Source: Thermoleophilia bacterium (GTDB lineage: Bacteria; Actinomycetota; Thermoleophilia; Gaiellales; JAICJC01). Taken from it: a stretch of DNA of 29,507 nt. Position numbers and translations under genes: made by a program. The stretch is taken from assembly GCA_025928435.1 (NCBI GenBank), contig JAICJM010000028.1:1-29507 (forward strand), written 5' to 3'. The notes under the pieces were generated by a model. The model was not told the origin of the DNA and ran no database searches. It worked only from the letters and a program-made list of their open reading frames with translations. Below, piece after piece: positions 22,544 to 29,463 of the stretch. The stretch's first letter is position 1, and each line of letters opens with the position of its first letter.

Positions 22544-22903
22544 ATGGCTGACGACCGCTGCGACCTGCTGTGCCTGGACCTGCCTCGTGCTGAGCAGCTG
22601 CGGCTCGCCCGGCCGCCGCGGGAGGTGATGAAGTGCGCCGCGGGCGTAGCGGCCGCGTTGGGCGACGCGACCAGGCTCGAGATCGCGAGCGCGCTCGGCG
22701 GCGGCGGGGAGCTGTGTGTGTGCGACCTGGCCTGGATCAGCGAACGCAGCCAAAACCTCGTCTCCCATCACCTGCGCGCGCTGCGCCGGGCCGGTCTCGT
22801 GACGTCGCGCCGGGACGGGAAGATGGTCATGTATGAGCTCACCGAGCCCGGCCGTCGGCTGCTGGACGCTGTGGTCTCTGACCTGTCTGAGGTGCAGGCG
22901 TGA
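22544..22903 (+). CDS. ArsR/SmtB-family metal-responsive repressor
   Basis: The product has 119 residues from the ATG at 22544. N-terminal CDLLCLDLPR and the helix-alpha3-like ELCVCDLAW give Cys pairs of the CadC/CmtR metal-binding type (Cys at about 6, 10, 58 and 60). The winged helix is LGDATRLEIASALGGGGELC, then SERSQNLVSHHLRALRRAGL, VTSRRDGKMVMYEL. It should leave DNA on binding Cd, Pb, Zn or a similar ion. Its stop overlaps the GTG of the cation transporter (GTGA), so it very probably controls that gene. Confidence 0.9.
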   Translation: MADDRCDLLCLDLPRAEQLRLARPPREVMKCAAGVAAALGDATRLEIASALGGGGELCVCDLAWISERSQNLVSHHLRALRRAGLVTSRRDGKMVMYELTEPGRRLLDAVVSDLSEVQA

Positions 22904-23631
22904 GCGGCCTTCCGCTGGTCGAGCTACGCCCCCGCCCGGCGGCACCGAGCGGCGACAGGGCGGCCCTGATGCGCCGCGCCCGGCTGTTGGCGTGGGGCGG
23001 CAACGCGTGGCACCTGGTCGAGTTTGCGATCGCCGTCGGTGCGGGCGTGGCGGCTGGTTCGATCGCGTTGATCGGCTTCGGCTTGGACAGTCTGGTCGAG
23101 GTGGTTGCGGGTACCGTGATCGTGTGGCTGTTTACGGGGCGGCGGGTCGGTGACGGCGAGCGGGCCGAGCGTCGTGCTCAGCAGCTGATCGCGATCTCCT
23201 TCTTCGTGCTCGCGGTCTACATCGCGTTCGAGGCGGGCCGAGACCTGATCGGGGGTGACCATCCCCAGGCGAGCTGGATTGGGATCGGCTTAGCGGCGTT
23301 CACGGCGCCGACGATGCCGCTTCTGGCACGCGCGAAGCGCCGGGTCGGCGAGCAGCTGGGTTCGAGCGCGACCGTGTCCGAGAGCGCGCAGAACCTGCTC
23401 TGCGCATACCTGTCCGTCGCGCTGCTGATCGGCCTGGGAACGAACGCCGTCTTCGGCTGGTGGTGGGCCGACCCGCTCGCTGCTCTCGCCATCGCCGGCG
23501 TCGCCCTGCGGGAAGGGCGGGCGAGCTGGCGCGGCGACGCCTGCGGCTGCTGCGCGCCCTCAACAGTCGTCCCCGTCGCGGACGCCTGCCACGACGAGTG
23601 CTGCAGCGGCGTGGACGCTTCAACGGGCTGA
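22900..23631 (+). CDS. Cation transporter, CDF-like, with Cys-rich C-terminal tail
   Basis: The product has 243 residues; the GTG at 22900 overlaps the ArsR stop. About six hydrophobic segments are present. LIGFGLDSLVEVVAGTVIVW has the Asp/Glu-bearing helix of cation diffusion facilitators, and a second helix has SESAQNLLCAYLSVALLIGL with FGWWWADPLAALAIAGVALR. The length is shorter than a standard CDF and there is no cytoplasmic dimer domain. Instead the end is DACGCCAPSTVVPVADACHD followed by ECCSGVD, a Cys cluster fit for binding the exported ion. It is probably a cadmium, zinc or cobalt efflux protein. Confidence 0.87.
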   Translation: MSGLPLVELRPRPAAPSGDRAALMRRARLLAWGGNAWHLVEFAIAVGAGVAAGSIALIGFGLDSLVEVVAGTVIVWLFTGRRVGDGERAERRAQQLIAISFFVLAVYIAFEAGRDLIGGDHPQASWIGIGLAAFTAPTMPLLARAKRRVGEQLGSSATVSESAQNLLCAYLSVALLIGLGTNAVFGWWWADPLAALAIAGVALREGRASWRGDACGCCAPSTVVPVADACHDECCSGVDASTG

Positions 23632-23979
23632 CGACGGGCCACGACTACGACCAGTCGCTGGTGCAGTGGGGGTGTGTCGCTCCTGCCGTGATCGGTCGGG
23701 TGGTCGCGGCAGCTGAGGGTCGCGCGGTCGCTGGATGCGGGTACAGTCCACCCGTGATAGCTTGGCCGAGCCGGTCGGCGAATCCCACCAACATCCCGGC
23801 GACCGTCTTACGGGCCACGGCGGCTCGTTGAGCAGTCACCCGCACAAGCTGGCCCGGATCGCTGACCGGCCCCGTGCGGCGGCGGGCCGTCACGATGTTC
23901 CGGCAGCCCACGAGAGTCCGCCTCGACTGCGCCGGCGGTCACGGACCGCGCTCCCCGGCAGGAAGCACAACGCCGCTCC
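23632..23979. other. Intergenic region between convergent genes, no gene supported
   Basis: Open frames on both strands are unremarkable and none shows a ribosome site with a recognisable product. An 11-base match (GTGATAGCTTG at 23754-23764) repeats the -10 region of the ArsR-rhodanese promoter, but no -35 accompanies it. Confidence 0.3.
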
Positions 23980-24720
23980 TCACCTGTGAGTCGGCGGGCG
24001 AGCACCTGCTCGACGACCGACTTCTCGGACCCGTAGTGGAGGCTCCCCACATGTAGGACAATCCTCTCGCGATGCCCAGGGTGCGTCATGAGGTGGGTGG
24101 TGCTCACGGCTTTGGAGGGCGTATGCGAGCACGAACGCTACTCGTCGTAGGGTCGCGTCCGCACTAGCCCCTGCTTCTCGAGGTGCTGCCAGGAACCTGT
24201 CGAGGGCGGCAAGCGCGCATACGTCACGTGCGGTGCGCAGCCCGGCAGCGATCGACCGGATCACTTCGTCGCTGTGTGACAAGGCGGCGGCGACACCGGG
24301 CGTGTATAGGATCGGCGCCCTGGCATCCTTCTTGGCGATCCGCGCGTACACCTGGAGCATCCGCGCCATTTGCTCGCGCCGCTGGATCGATGTGAGCGCG
24401 GCGGCGCGGCGGCGAAGCGCTGACTGGATCGGTGCTGCGAGAGGCGGGAGTTCGGCGTCGCTTGCGAGCACATCGTCGAGCGCCAAGCGCAGGCGGAAAC
24501 ACGTCCGAGAGATCAACGGTGTGTAGGCCACTGCCGTTGCCGTGGCCACGATCGCGACGGCGTGGACGAACGTCGCGTGCACGCCAGCGAGCATCGCGAC
24601 CAGTACTGCGGCCACCAACGTCGCCGTGGCTCTGAGTTGACTGCGCAAGACCTGGGTTCGCGTGAGGGTCGTCGCGGCGTGCTCGAGTGGCGCCGGGGTC
24701 ATGGCTCGGCGATCCACCAT
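23980..24720 (-). CDS. Two-helix membrane protein, unknown
   Basis: The product has 246 residues from the ATG at 24720, though the ATG at 24702 is as plausible and neither has a clear ribosome site. Two adjacent hydrophobic segments (TATLVAAVLVAMLAGVHATF, then VHAVAIVATATAVAYTPLIS) lie at about residues 34-72. A long helical, Arg-rich cytoplasmic part follows, with ARMLQVYARIAKKDARAPIL and YTPGVAAALSHSDEVIRSIA. A CPTCGEPPL stretch near the end may bind a metal. I do not recognise it. It lies 88 bases after the second ABC permease and may belong to that transcript. Confidence 0.6.
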   Translation of the reverse strand: MVDRRAMTPAPLEHAATTLTRTQVLRSQLRATATLVAAVLVAMLAGVHATFVHAVAIVATATAVAYTPLISRTCFRLRLALDDVLASDAELPPLAAPIQSALRRRAAALTSIQRREQMARMLQVYARIAKKDARAPILYTPGVAAALSHSDEVIRSIAAGLRTARDVCALAALDRFLAAPREAGASADATLRRVAFVLAYALQSREHHPPHDAPWASREDCPTCGEPPLRVREVGRRAGARPPTHR

Positions 24721-24808
24721 CGAACGGGAGCGACGCCCGGCGGCGTTGCGGTGCACCGCCGTCGGGAGTTCGGCGGCATTGTGCGCCCGGCGGGGAACGT
24801 CAGCTGGC

Positions 24809-25558
24809 TCATGTTCGTGCTCCCAGCGATCGGCGCAAAACCAGGTAGACGGCCAGTGCAAGTCCTACCGCCCAGGCGAGGGCGATGAGGAGCTCGCCGG
24901 TGGCGTGGAAGTGGCTCGAGTAGGCGCCGTCGAACATGACCCGGGTGGGCCCGTATCCGGGCAGCAGCGGCGCCCAGGTGGCGGGGCGGGCGTGGAACAT
25001 GGGCGTCTGCACGACGCCCAGGTCGGTCATGGCCAGGAAGAGGATCAGGTAGGTGGCGTCGAGCTTGTCCAAGAGCACTCCCACCAGGGCGCCGATGCCG
25101 GCGTAGATGAGGCCGGTGAGGATGAGTGCGGCGATCACTGGCGGCCAGGAGACGATCGTGACCTTGAGGCCGGTCACGACCGCGGCCACGGTGACGGCGA
25201 TGCCGGTCACGGCAAGGACGACGGCCATGCGTGCCAGCACGGCTTCGCTGGCGCGGAAGCCGGCGACGACGAGGCGACGGTCGCCCTGAAGTGCCGATTG
25301 CATGACGAATACGCCCACGAGGGCGGCGACGAAGGCGACGCTGATCTTGGCCATCTCCGGCCCGTGGACGGCCTTCATGGTCGTTATCACCCACTCGCCG
25401 CCGGGGAGCTCGATCCGTCGCGGGGTGGGCTGGGTCTGGGCGACGCTGCGGATGACCACGTAGGCCGGCACGACAATCATCAGGATCAGCACCAGCGGAC
25501 GGCGCAGCTGGTCGCGGAACGCCATCGCCGTCGCCATCCGAGTGCGCGCGGTCAGCAT
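24809..25558 (-). CDS. ABC transporter permease (ABC-2 type), second subunit
   Basis: The product has 249 residues from the ATG at 25558, only 2 bases after the stop of the preceding permease gene. It has six hydrophobic helices. The opening (MATAMAFRDQLRRPLVLILM) and the central region (MQSALQGDRRLVVAGFRASE, then VGVLLDKLDATYLILFLAMT) match its neighbour in layout, so the two probably form a heterodimer with the ATPase. TPMFHARPATWAPLLPGYGP faces the outside. The substrate is unknown; metal, lipid or antimicrobial export are possible. Confidence 0.85.
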   Translation of the reverse strand: MLTARTRMATAMAFRDQLRRPLVLILMIVVPAYVVIRSVAQTQPTPRRIELPGGEWVITTMKAVHGPEMAKISVAFVAALVGVFVMQSALQGDRRLVVAGFRASEAVLARMAVVLAVTGIAVTVAAVVTGLKVTIVSWPPVIAALILTGLIYAGIGALVGVLLDKLDATYLILFLAMTDLGVVQTPMFHARPATWAPLLPGYGPTRVMFDGAYSSHFHATGELLIALAWAVGLALAVYLVLRRSLGART

Positions 25559-25560
25559 GG

Positions 25561-26280
25561 CTACACACTCCTCGTGCGGGCTACGAGCCAGAAGGCTGCC
25601 AAGGCGACGGCAAGCGCGCCCAGCGAGACGGCGGCCACGTCGGCCCAGACGCTTGCGGGGGAGCCATGGGCGCCGCCGGCGGCGATCAGCAGGTTGGCGG
25701 CGTCCCGGGTCGGGGTGACGAAGGCGCCGGCTCCGCCGCTGCTGGTCATCTGCGGGCCGGAGAAGGCATCCAGCACGAACGCGAGCACGACCAGCAGCGA
25801 GCCCTCGAGCTGGCCGGAGACGAAGGCGCCGATCAGCGCGCCGATGCCGATGTAGATGGCAGCAAAGGCGAAGATGGCGACCAGGGCGTGCAGGGGGTGG
25901 CCGATGCCGCTTCGAAGCCACAGGGTGACGAACGCCGCGGCGCTGACGATGGCGCCGAGCGCCAGCGCGGCGGTGATCCGCGAGAGCGCCACCCGGGCCG
26001 GGCCAAGGCCGGCGGCGGCCAGCCTACGGTCGGCGCCGCGTGAGGAGCTGACCTGGAAGAAGGCCAGCGCGCCTGAGAGGAAGGCGGCTGCCCAGCCGGC
26101 GCTGATCGACGTCGCCGACTGGGTGGCGAGTGTTCCGCCCAGCGCCTTCGCGAACTCGCCCAGCACGTCGGCGAAGATCAGGACGAAGAACGCCGGGATC
26201 ATGATCAGCAGGACGAGGGTCAGTGGCGCGCGCAGCTGCTCGCGCACGAAGCTGCCGCTGGTTGAGGCGATGGCGGTCAC
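25561..26280 (-). CDS. ABC transporter permease (ABC-2 type), first subunit
   Basis: The product has 239 residues from the GTG at 26280, which overlaps the ATPase stop (GTGA). It has six helices: VREQLRAPLTLVLLIMIPAF at the start, then FLSGALAFFQVSSSRGADRR, then YIGIGALIGAFVSGQLEGSL and VVLAFVLDAFSGPQMTSSGG. The SSRGADRRLAAAGL loop between helices 2 and 3 is the ABC-2 coupling helix region. It is paired with the downstream permease, which has the same plan. Confidence 0.87.
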   Translation of the reverse strand: MTAIASTSGSFVREQLRAPLTLVLLIMIPAFFVLIFADVLGEFAKALGGTLATQSATSISAGWAAAFLSGALAFFQVSSSRGADRRLAAAGLGPARVALSRITAALALGAIVSAAAFVTLWLRSGIGHPLHALVAIFAFAAIYIGIGALIGAFVSGQLEGSLLVVLAFVLDAFSGPQMTSSGGAGAFVTPTRDAANLLIAAGGAHGSPASVWADVAAVSLGALAVALAAFWLVARTRSV

Positions 26281-26995
26281 TCTTCCACCGCCTTGCCGTC
26301 GTGGAGGGCATAGACACGTTTGAGGCGATCACGCTCGGTGAGGAAGTGGGAGACGATCAGGATGCCCATGCCGGCATCGCGGAGGCGCTCCGACATCTCC
26401 CAGAAGCGCAGGTAGGTCTTCCAATCAAAGCCGCTGTAGGGCTCGTCCAGGAGCAGGATGGCCGGGTCGTGCATCAGCGCCAGCGCGAGGTTCAGTTTCT
26501 GGCGGGTGCCGCCGGAGAGCTCCTCCACCCGGTATGGGCGGTAGCGTTCGAAGCGCAGCTCCGAGGCCAGGTCGGCGACCGCCTGGTCGCGGGCCTTGTC
26601 GTCGAGGCCGTAGGCGCGGGCGAAGAGCGCGAAGTGCTCGTCGACGGTCAGCTTGTCCCACAGCATCGGCACCTGGGGGCAGTAGCCGAGCCGACCCGAC
26701 CCAGCCGCCCGACCTGGCCGGCGTCGCGGCCGAGCATGCCGACCACGATCTGCATCAGCGTGCTCTTGCCCGATCCGTTCTCACCCACCAGGCCGACCAA
26801 CTCGCCCGAGCACACCATCAGGCTGGCGCCCTTGAGCACCTCGACCGTGCGCCGTCGGGGCGGGATGCCGCGATGGAAGCTCTTCACCAGGTCGTCCACT
26901 CGAAGCACGCAATGACCGACAACCGGGCAGGACTCGGCGTCACGCTCGGAGGTAACCCGGGGCGGAGCGGTGACTTGTGTCGGCTGCTGAGTCAT
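26277..26995 (-). pseudogene. ABC transporter ATP-binding protein, frameshifted by a 5-bp duplication
   Basis: The N-terminal part, from the ATG at 26995 (MTQQPTQVTAPPRV), reads LVKSFHRGIPP, then VEVLKGASLMVCSGELVGLV with the Walker A GENGSGKSTL. The C-terminal part, in another frame, has the Q-loop YCPQVPMLWDKLTVDEHF, the signature LSGGTRQKLNLALAL and Walker B ILLLDEPYSGFDW, then VSH. Both halves are needed for one ATPase. They are out of register at 26691-26700, where CCGAC is repeated twice. Removing one copy restores a 237-residue protein (VGRLGRLGYCPQ). It is either a recent inactivating duplication or an assembly error. Without the ATPase the permease pair cannot be powered by it. Confidence 0.85.
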
Positions 26996-27015
26996 GGTGC
27001 TTCTCTCGATTCGGT

Positions 27016-27417
27016 TTAGGGGCTGTGGTGGCTGGTGTGGCCGGAGGGCTGCTGGATGCCCGGCTTGGCGGGGGTGTCGTTTCCGCTGATGGCGGGGCCG
27101 ATCACGAACGTCGAGATCCCGAAGGCGACCACGAAGACCCCGAGTGCGATCGCCGGTGCGATCCAGGTGTGGAAGCGTCGGTACAGCCGGCGCAGGAACG
27201 GGATGGCGACGACCAGCCCGATCAGGCCGAACACGACCTTGCCGGTGGCACCCGCCACCACGGCGGCGCCGGCCAGCGGGCCGACGTGATGAAGCACGTG
27301 CGGCAGGACGCCGGTGAAGGCGCCCCATACCGCCATCGCGGCCGCGCCGAGCCGCGCGGTCAGCGTTCGACGGGCGGGTTGATGCGAAGCGGCGGCCAGG
27401 TCACTTCTTGTCGCCAT
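27016..27417 (-). CDS. Small membrane protein with His-rich tail
   Basis: The product has 133 residues from the ATG at 27417, overlapping the end of the next gene upstream (27401-27592) by 17 bases. Three hydrophobic segments are visible, about residues 24-44 (AAAMAVWGAFTGVLPHVLHH), 48-72 (GAAVVAGATGKVVFGLIGLV) and 86-108 (WIAPAIALGVFVVAFGISTF). The tail is KPGIQQPSGHTSHHSP, rich in His and Ser. I do not know the family. With the Met-rich neighbour it suggests a metal-related set. It lies 20 bases upstream of the ATPase gene. Confidence 0.75.
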   Translation of the reverse strand: MATRSDLAAASHQPARRTLTARLGAAAMAVWGAFTGVLPHVLHHVGPLAGAAVVAGATGKVVFGLIGLVVAIPFLRRLYRRFHTWIAPAIALGVFVVAFGISTFVIGPAISGNDTPAKPGIQQPSGHTSHHSP

Positions 27418-27592
27418 GGCCCATGCCGCCCATCATCATCCACATCATCCAACCCATCATCATCCACATCATCAGCATGCAGCCCAGCAGCGGCAGCAAG
27501 ACCCACGCTCCGGTGACGCCGGCGACCAGCAAAACAGCGCCGAGACCGATGAGGGCGATGCACGCGATCATGTGGGTGCTCATATTTTTCAC
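27401..27592 (-). CDS. Small Met-rich membrane protein
   Basis: The product has 63 residues from the GTG at 27592, with AAGGAGGT (27604-27597) 4 bases before it, the strongest ribosome site in this cluster. It is almost wholly hydrophobic: MIACIALIGLGAVLLVAGVT, then LLPLLGCMLMMWMMMGWMMW and MMMGGMGHGDKK. The run of Met and the GHGD end could bind copper(I) at the membrane. Such small Met-rich proteins are often near copper operons. A CsoR-like palindrome lies just upstream. Confidence 0.8.
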   Translation of the reverse strand: MKNMSTHMIACIALIGLGAVLLVAGVTGAWVLLPLLGCMLMMWMMMGWMMWMMMGGMGHGDKK

Positions 27593-27616
27593 GGTGACCT
27601 CCTTTCACCGCGGACG

Positions 27617-27633
27617 ATACGCCCGTGGGGTAT
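27617..27633 (-). promoter_or_regulatory. CsoR-like operator upstream of the Met-rich membrane protein gene
   Basis: ATACGCCCGTGGGGTAT is an imperfect palindrome (6 of 8 pairs) of the ATAC-CCC-GGG-GTAT type recognised by CsoR and CstR repressors. It lies about 13 bases upstream of the ribosome site. The likely ligand is copper(I) if CsoR, or persulfide if CstR; no csoR gene is in the window. Confidence 0.45.
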
Positions 27634-27673
27634 GTCGCACGTCGGGGAACGCCCCACAACCGATCGCGGATAA

Positions 27674-28213
27674 CTACGGACTTGCCTGGGCCGATGGAGC
27701 CCGCAAAACCAAGCTCGTCTGCTCGCCCTCGACGGTGACCACGGCAAGCAGCGGCCCGTCGCCGACCATGGCGATGTTGGCGCCGAAGTGCGCCGGCTCG
27801 TCCTCATCGACCCGTCGCAAGCGCATGACCGGCACGTCGATCGACGCCACCCCGCCATCCGTGAGCCGAACCACTGGGACTGAGGGAAGCTCGGCAGGGA
27901 CGCCGCTAGGCGTGCAAACCTCGACGTCCAGGTGGACACGACTCGAGGCCGTCGTGGCCGCAGCCGTCGAGGAGCTGGCCTCGGTAGAGACTGGCGACAC
28001 CGGTGCTCCGCCGCTCGGAGTAATCAACTGAGCCGGACCCAACCCGACCAAGAGCTGGTAGTGCGCCGTCCGGGCCGACACGATGGTGCTGGAGTGAAGG
28101 TGGCATCGGTGCGTACCCTGCGTGTGCGGCGACCCGGACCCGAGACAGCCGGACGCAAGCGACGCCACCGCGACCATCACCGAGGCGCGGGTCCGGCGGG
28201 CAGGCAGGTGCAT
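27674..28213 (-). CDS. Putative lipoprotein
   Basis: The product has 179 residues from the ATG at 28213 (MHLPARRTRASVMVAVASLA); the longer frame to 28273 has no support. A type II signal peptide is visible: basic start, hydrophobic stretch and lipobox LASGC, so the protein is anchored by acylated Cys at about 23. It is Ser/Thr/Ala-rich in the middle (STEASSSTAAATTASS), then has a compact domain with VHLDVEVCTPSGVPAELPSV and IDVPVMRLRRVDEDEPAHFG. I do not recognise the family. It is 82 bases from the small membrane protein. Confidence 0.7.
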   Translation of the reverse strand: MHLPARRTRASVMVAVASLASGCLGSGSPHTQGTHRCHLHSSTIVSARTAHYQLLVGLGPAQLITPSGGAPVSPVSTEASSSTAAATTASSRVHLDVEVCTPSGVPAELPSVPVVRLTDGGVASIDVPVMRLRRVDEDEPAHFGANIAMVGDGPLLAVVTVEGEQTSLVLRAPSAQASP

Positions 28214-28281
28214 GCGCCCACGGTACCGCGCCGGGTTTCGAGAGGCGAGTCGCGGTCGTCCGAGCGTCGCCACCGGAAACG

Positions 28282-28321
28282 GCGCCGCCGCCCCTGGCAG
28301 ATTCTTGAGGGGCGGCGGCGC
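28282..28321 (-). terminator. Strong hairpin terminator after the cupredoxin-like gene
   Basis: GCGCCGCCGCCCCT (28282-28295) and AGGGGCGGCGGCGC (28308-28321) are a perfect 14-bp inverted repeat with a 12-base loop, 18 bases after the cupredoxin-like stop codon on the minus strand. It separates that gene from the lipoprotein gene, so they are probably two transcripts. Confidence 0.75.
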
Positions 28322-28339
28322 TATCTCCGGGGAGGAGCT

Positions 28340-28870
28340 TCAGCCGACGACGACCGTCAGCCGCAGAGTGTTGTCCGGGCCGGTGGTGGCGACCTCGGGC
28401 ATGCCCATCATCGCGGAGGACTTGGTGTGGAACCGGTACGTGCCGGGCTTGGTGAAGGTGAGCGACTCGCTCTGGCCGGTCTTCATTGGCGCGCCGAGCG
28501 TCATCATCGGCCCCGACAACTCGACCATCCGATGCATGTCCACGTCTTGGTTCATGATCCGCAGCATCTGGCCGGGCTTCATCGACAGCTGAAGCATCGG
28601 CGTCTGCGACGTGCCGTCAGACCAGACGTGGCAGCCCTTCTGTACATGCAGGATGGTCAGCTGATAAGCGACGGCCGTGGTCGTGGCCGCGGTCGTCGAG
28701 GGTGCCATGGCGCCCATTCCGGTGGATGACATGTGCGGCATCGTCGTAGTTTGCGTGGTCGCCTGGTCGTCATGTCCCACCGCCAGTAGCAGCGCGACCG
28801 CCGACACCGGTACCGCGAACAGAACCACGACGACGGCGGCTCCAACTCCGAGTGCCTTCAGGCCCTTCAT
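28340..28870 (-). CDS. Cupredoxin-like secreted or membrane-anchored protein
   Basis: The product has 176 residues from the ATG at 28870, with GGGGAGGTGA 5 bases upstream; upstream codons in frame lack support. Residues 1-30 form a signal or anchor helix (MKGLKALGVGAAVVVVLFAV). A Thr/Met-rich linker (TTTMPHMSSTGMGAMAPSTT) leads to a beta-sandwich of the cupredoxin type: ILHVQKGCHVWSDGTSQTPM, then MNQDVDMHRMVELSGP, then TKPGTYRFHTKSSAMMGMPE. His, Cys and Met residues could bind copper, though the classical Cys-x-His loop is not seen. It may carry periplasmic copper for the oxidase at 4556; this is a guess from content. Confidence 0.72.
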   Translation of the reverse strand: MKGLKALGVGAAVVVVLFAVPVSAVALLLAVGHDDQATTQTTTMPHMSSTGMGAMAPSTTAATTTAVAYQLTILHVQKGCHVWSDGTSQTPMLQLSMKPGQMLRIMNQDVDMHRMVELSGPMMTLGAPMKTGQSESLTFTKPGTYRFHTKSSAMMGMPEVATTGPDNTLRLTVVVG

Positions 28871-29040
28871 CTCAGTCACCTCCCCGGATGACTCTCCACA
28901 TGATTTCCGTTGTCTGACCGTACGGCGGGCCCCTGGGCGGGCGCATCCGCGCTGCTCCCTAACTGGCATGCGGCTTTGCCACCAACACGATCCGTGCAGA
29001 CCCCGATGCGACCGAGCCAGTGCAGCGGCAGCCTGCGGAC
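28871..29040. other. Divergent intergenic region
   Basis: These 170 bases separate divergently read genes. I see no confident promoter pair or operator. Confidence 0.4.
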
Positions 29041-29304
29041 ATGTACTGGGATCACATGAACGGTTGGGGCTGGGCGATGATGATCGTCTGGTCGGTGGTG
29101 TGGGTCGGCTTCCTCGGCGTCATCGCCTGGAGCGCCGTCCAGTGGGGCCGCGGCGCCTTACGGCACGAGGTGCACTCCGAACTGCCAGGCACGACGGCCC
29201 GCGACATGCTGGATGAGCGCTTCGCGCGCGGCGAGATCGACCTGGACGAATACCAGCAGCGGCGACGGGCACTTGAGCAACGTCCTCCCATCGACGTCAC
29301 GTAG
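29041..29304 (+). CDS. SHOCT-domain small membrane protein
   Basis: The product has 87 residues from the ATG at 29041 (MYWDHMNGWGWAMMIVWSVV); ATG at 29056 is another choice. There is one hydrophobic segment (MMIVWSVVWVGFLGVIAWSA), then a C-terminal SHOCT motif, DMLDERFARGEIDLDEYQQR followed by RRALEQ. SHOCT is a short oligomerisation region common in small actinobacterial membrane proteins. The MNGWGW-type opening with Met and Trp is often found near copper genes. Its function is unknown. Confidence 0.82.
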   Translation: MYWDHMNGWGWAMMIVWSVVWVGFLGVIAWSAVQWGRGALRHEVHSELPGTTARDMLDERFARGEIDLDEYQQRRRALEQRPPIDVT

Positions 29305-29463
29305 ACCGAGCGGCTCCATATCACCGCAAGCTGGACCGCGGCGGCTGAGATACCGCGCGGCCTAGACCATATGGAGCGTGACCCGGCGCCTCGCTCGTAA
29401 GTTGGCGCGGGTTGCCGTCGCGGTTGGCGCGGCGGTAGAGCCGCAGTTACGGGAGGCGCCGGT
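29305..29463 (+). mobile_element. IS110-family left end, candidate bridge-RNA region
   Basis: This non-coding stretch leads directly to the IS110 transposase ATG. CGGCGCCTC (29384-29392) and GAGGCGCCG (29453-29461) are exact inverse complements that would close a long stem over 60 bases. Inside are two direct copies of GTTGGCGCGG (29401-29410, 29423-29432). IS110-group elements encode their bridge RNA in this position. The outer left edge of the element cannot be fixed. Confidence 0.5.

Noticed and set aside
23754..23764. Second promoter like that of the ArsR-rhodanese operon (GTGATAGCTTG)
   Set aside because: No -35 element, no palindrome and no gene start follow at a suitable distance.
24662..25855. 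397-residue plus-strand open frame over the permease genes
   Set aside because: Composition is extreme (Gly/Asp/His-rich) and it is antisense to two clear membrane proteins.
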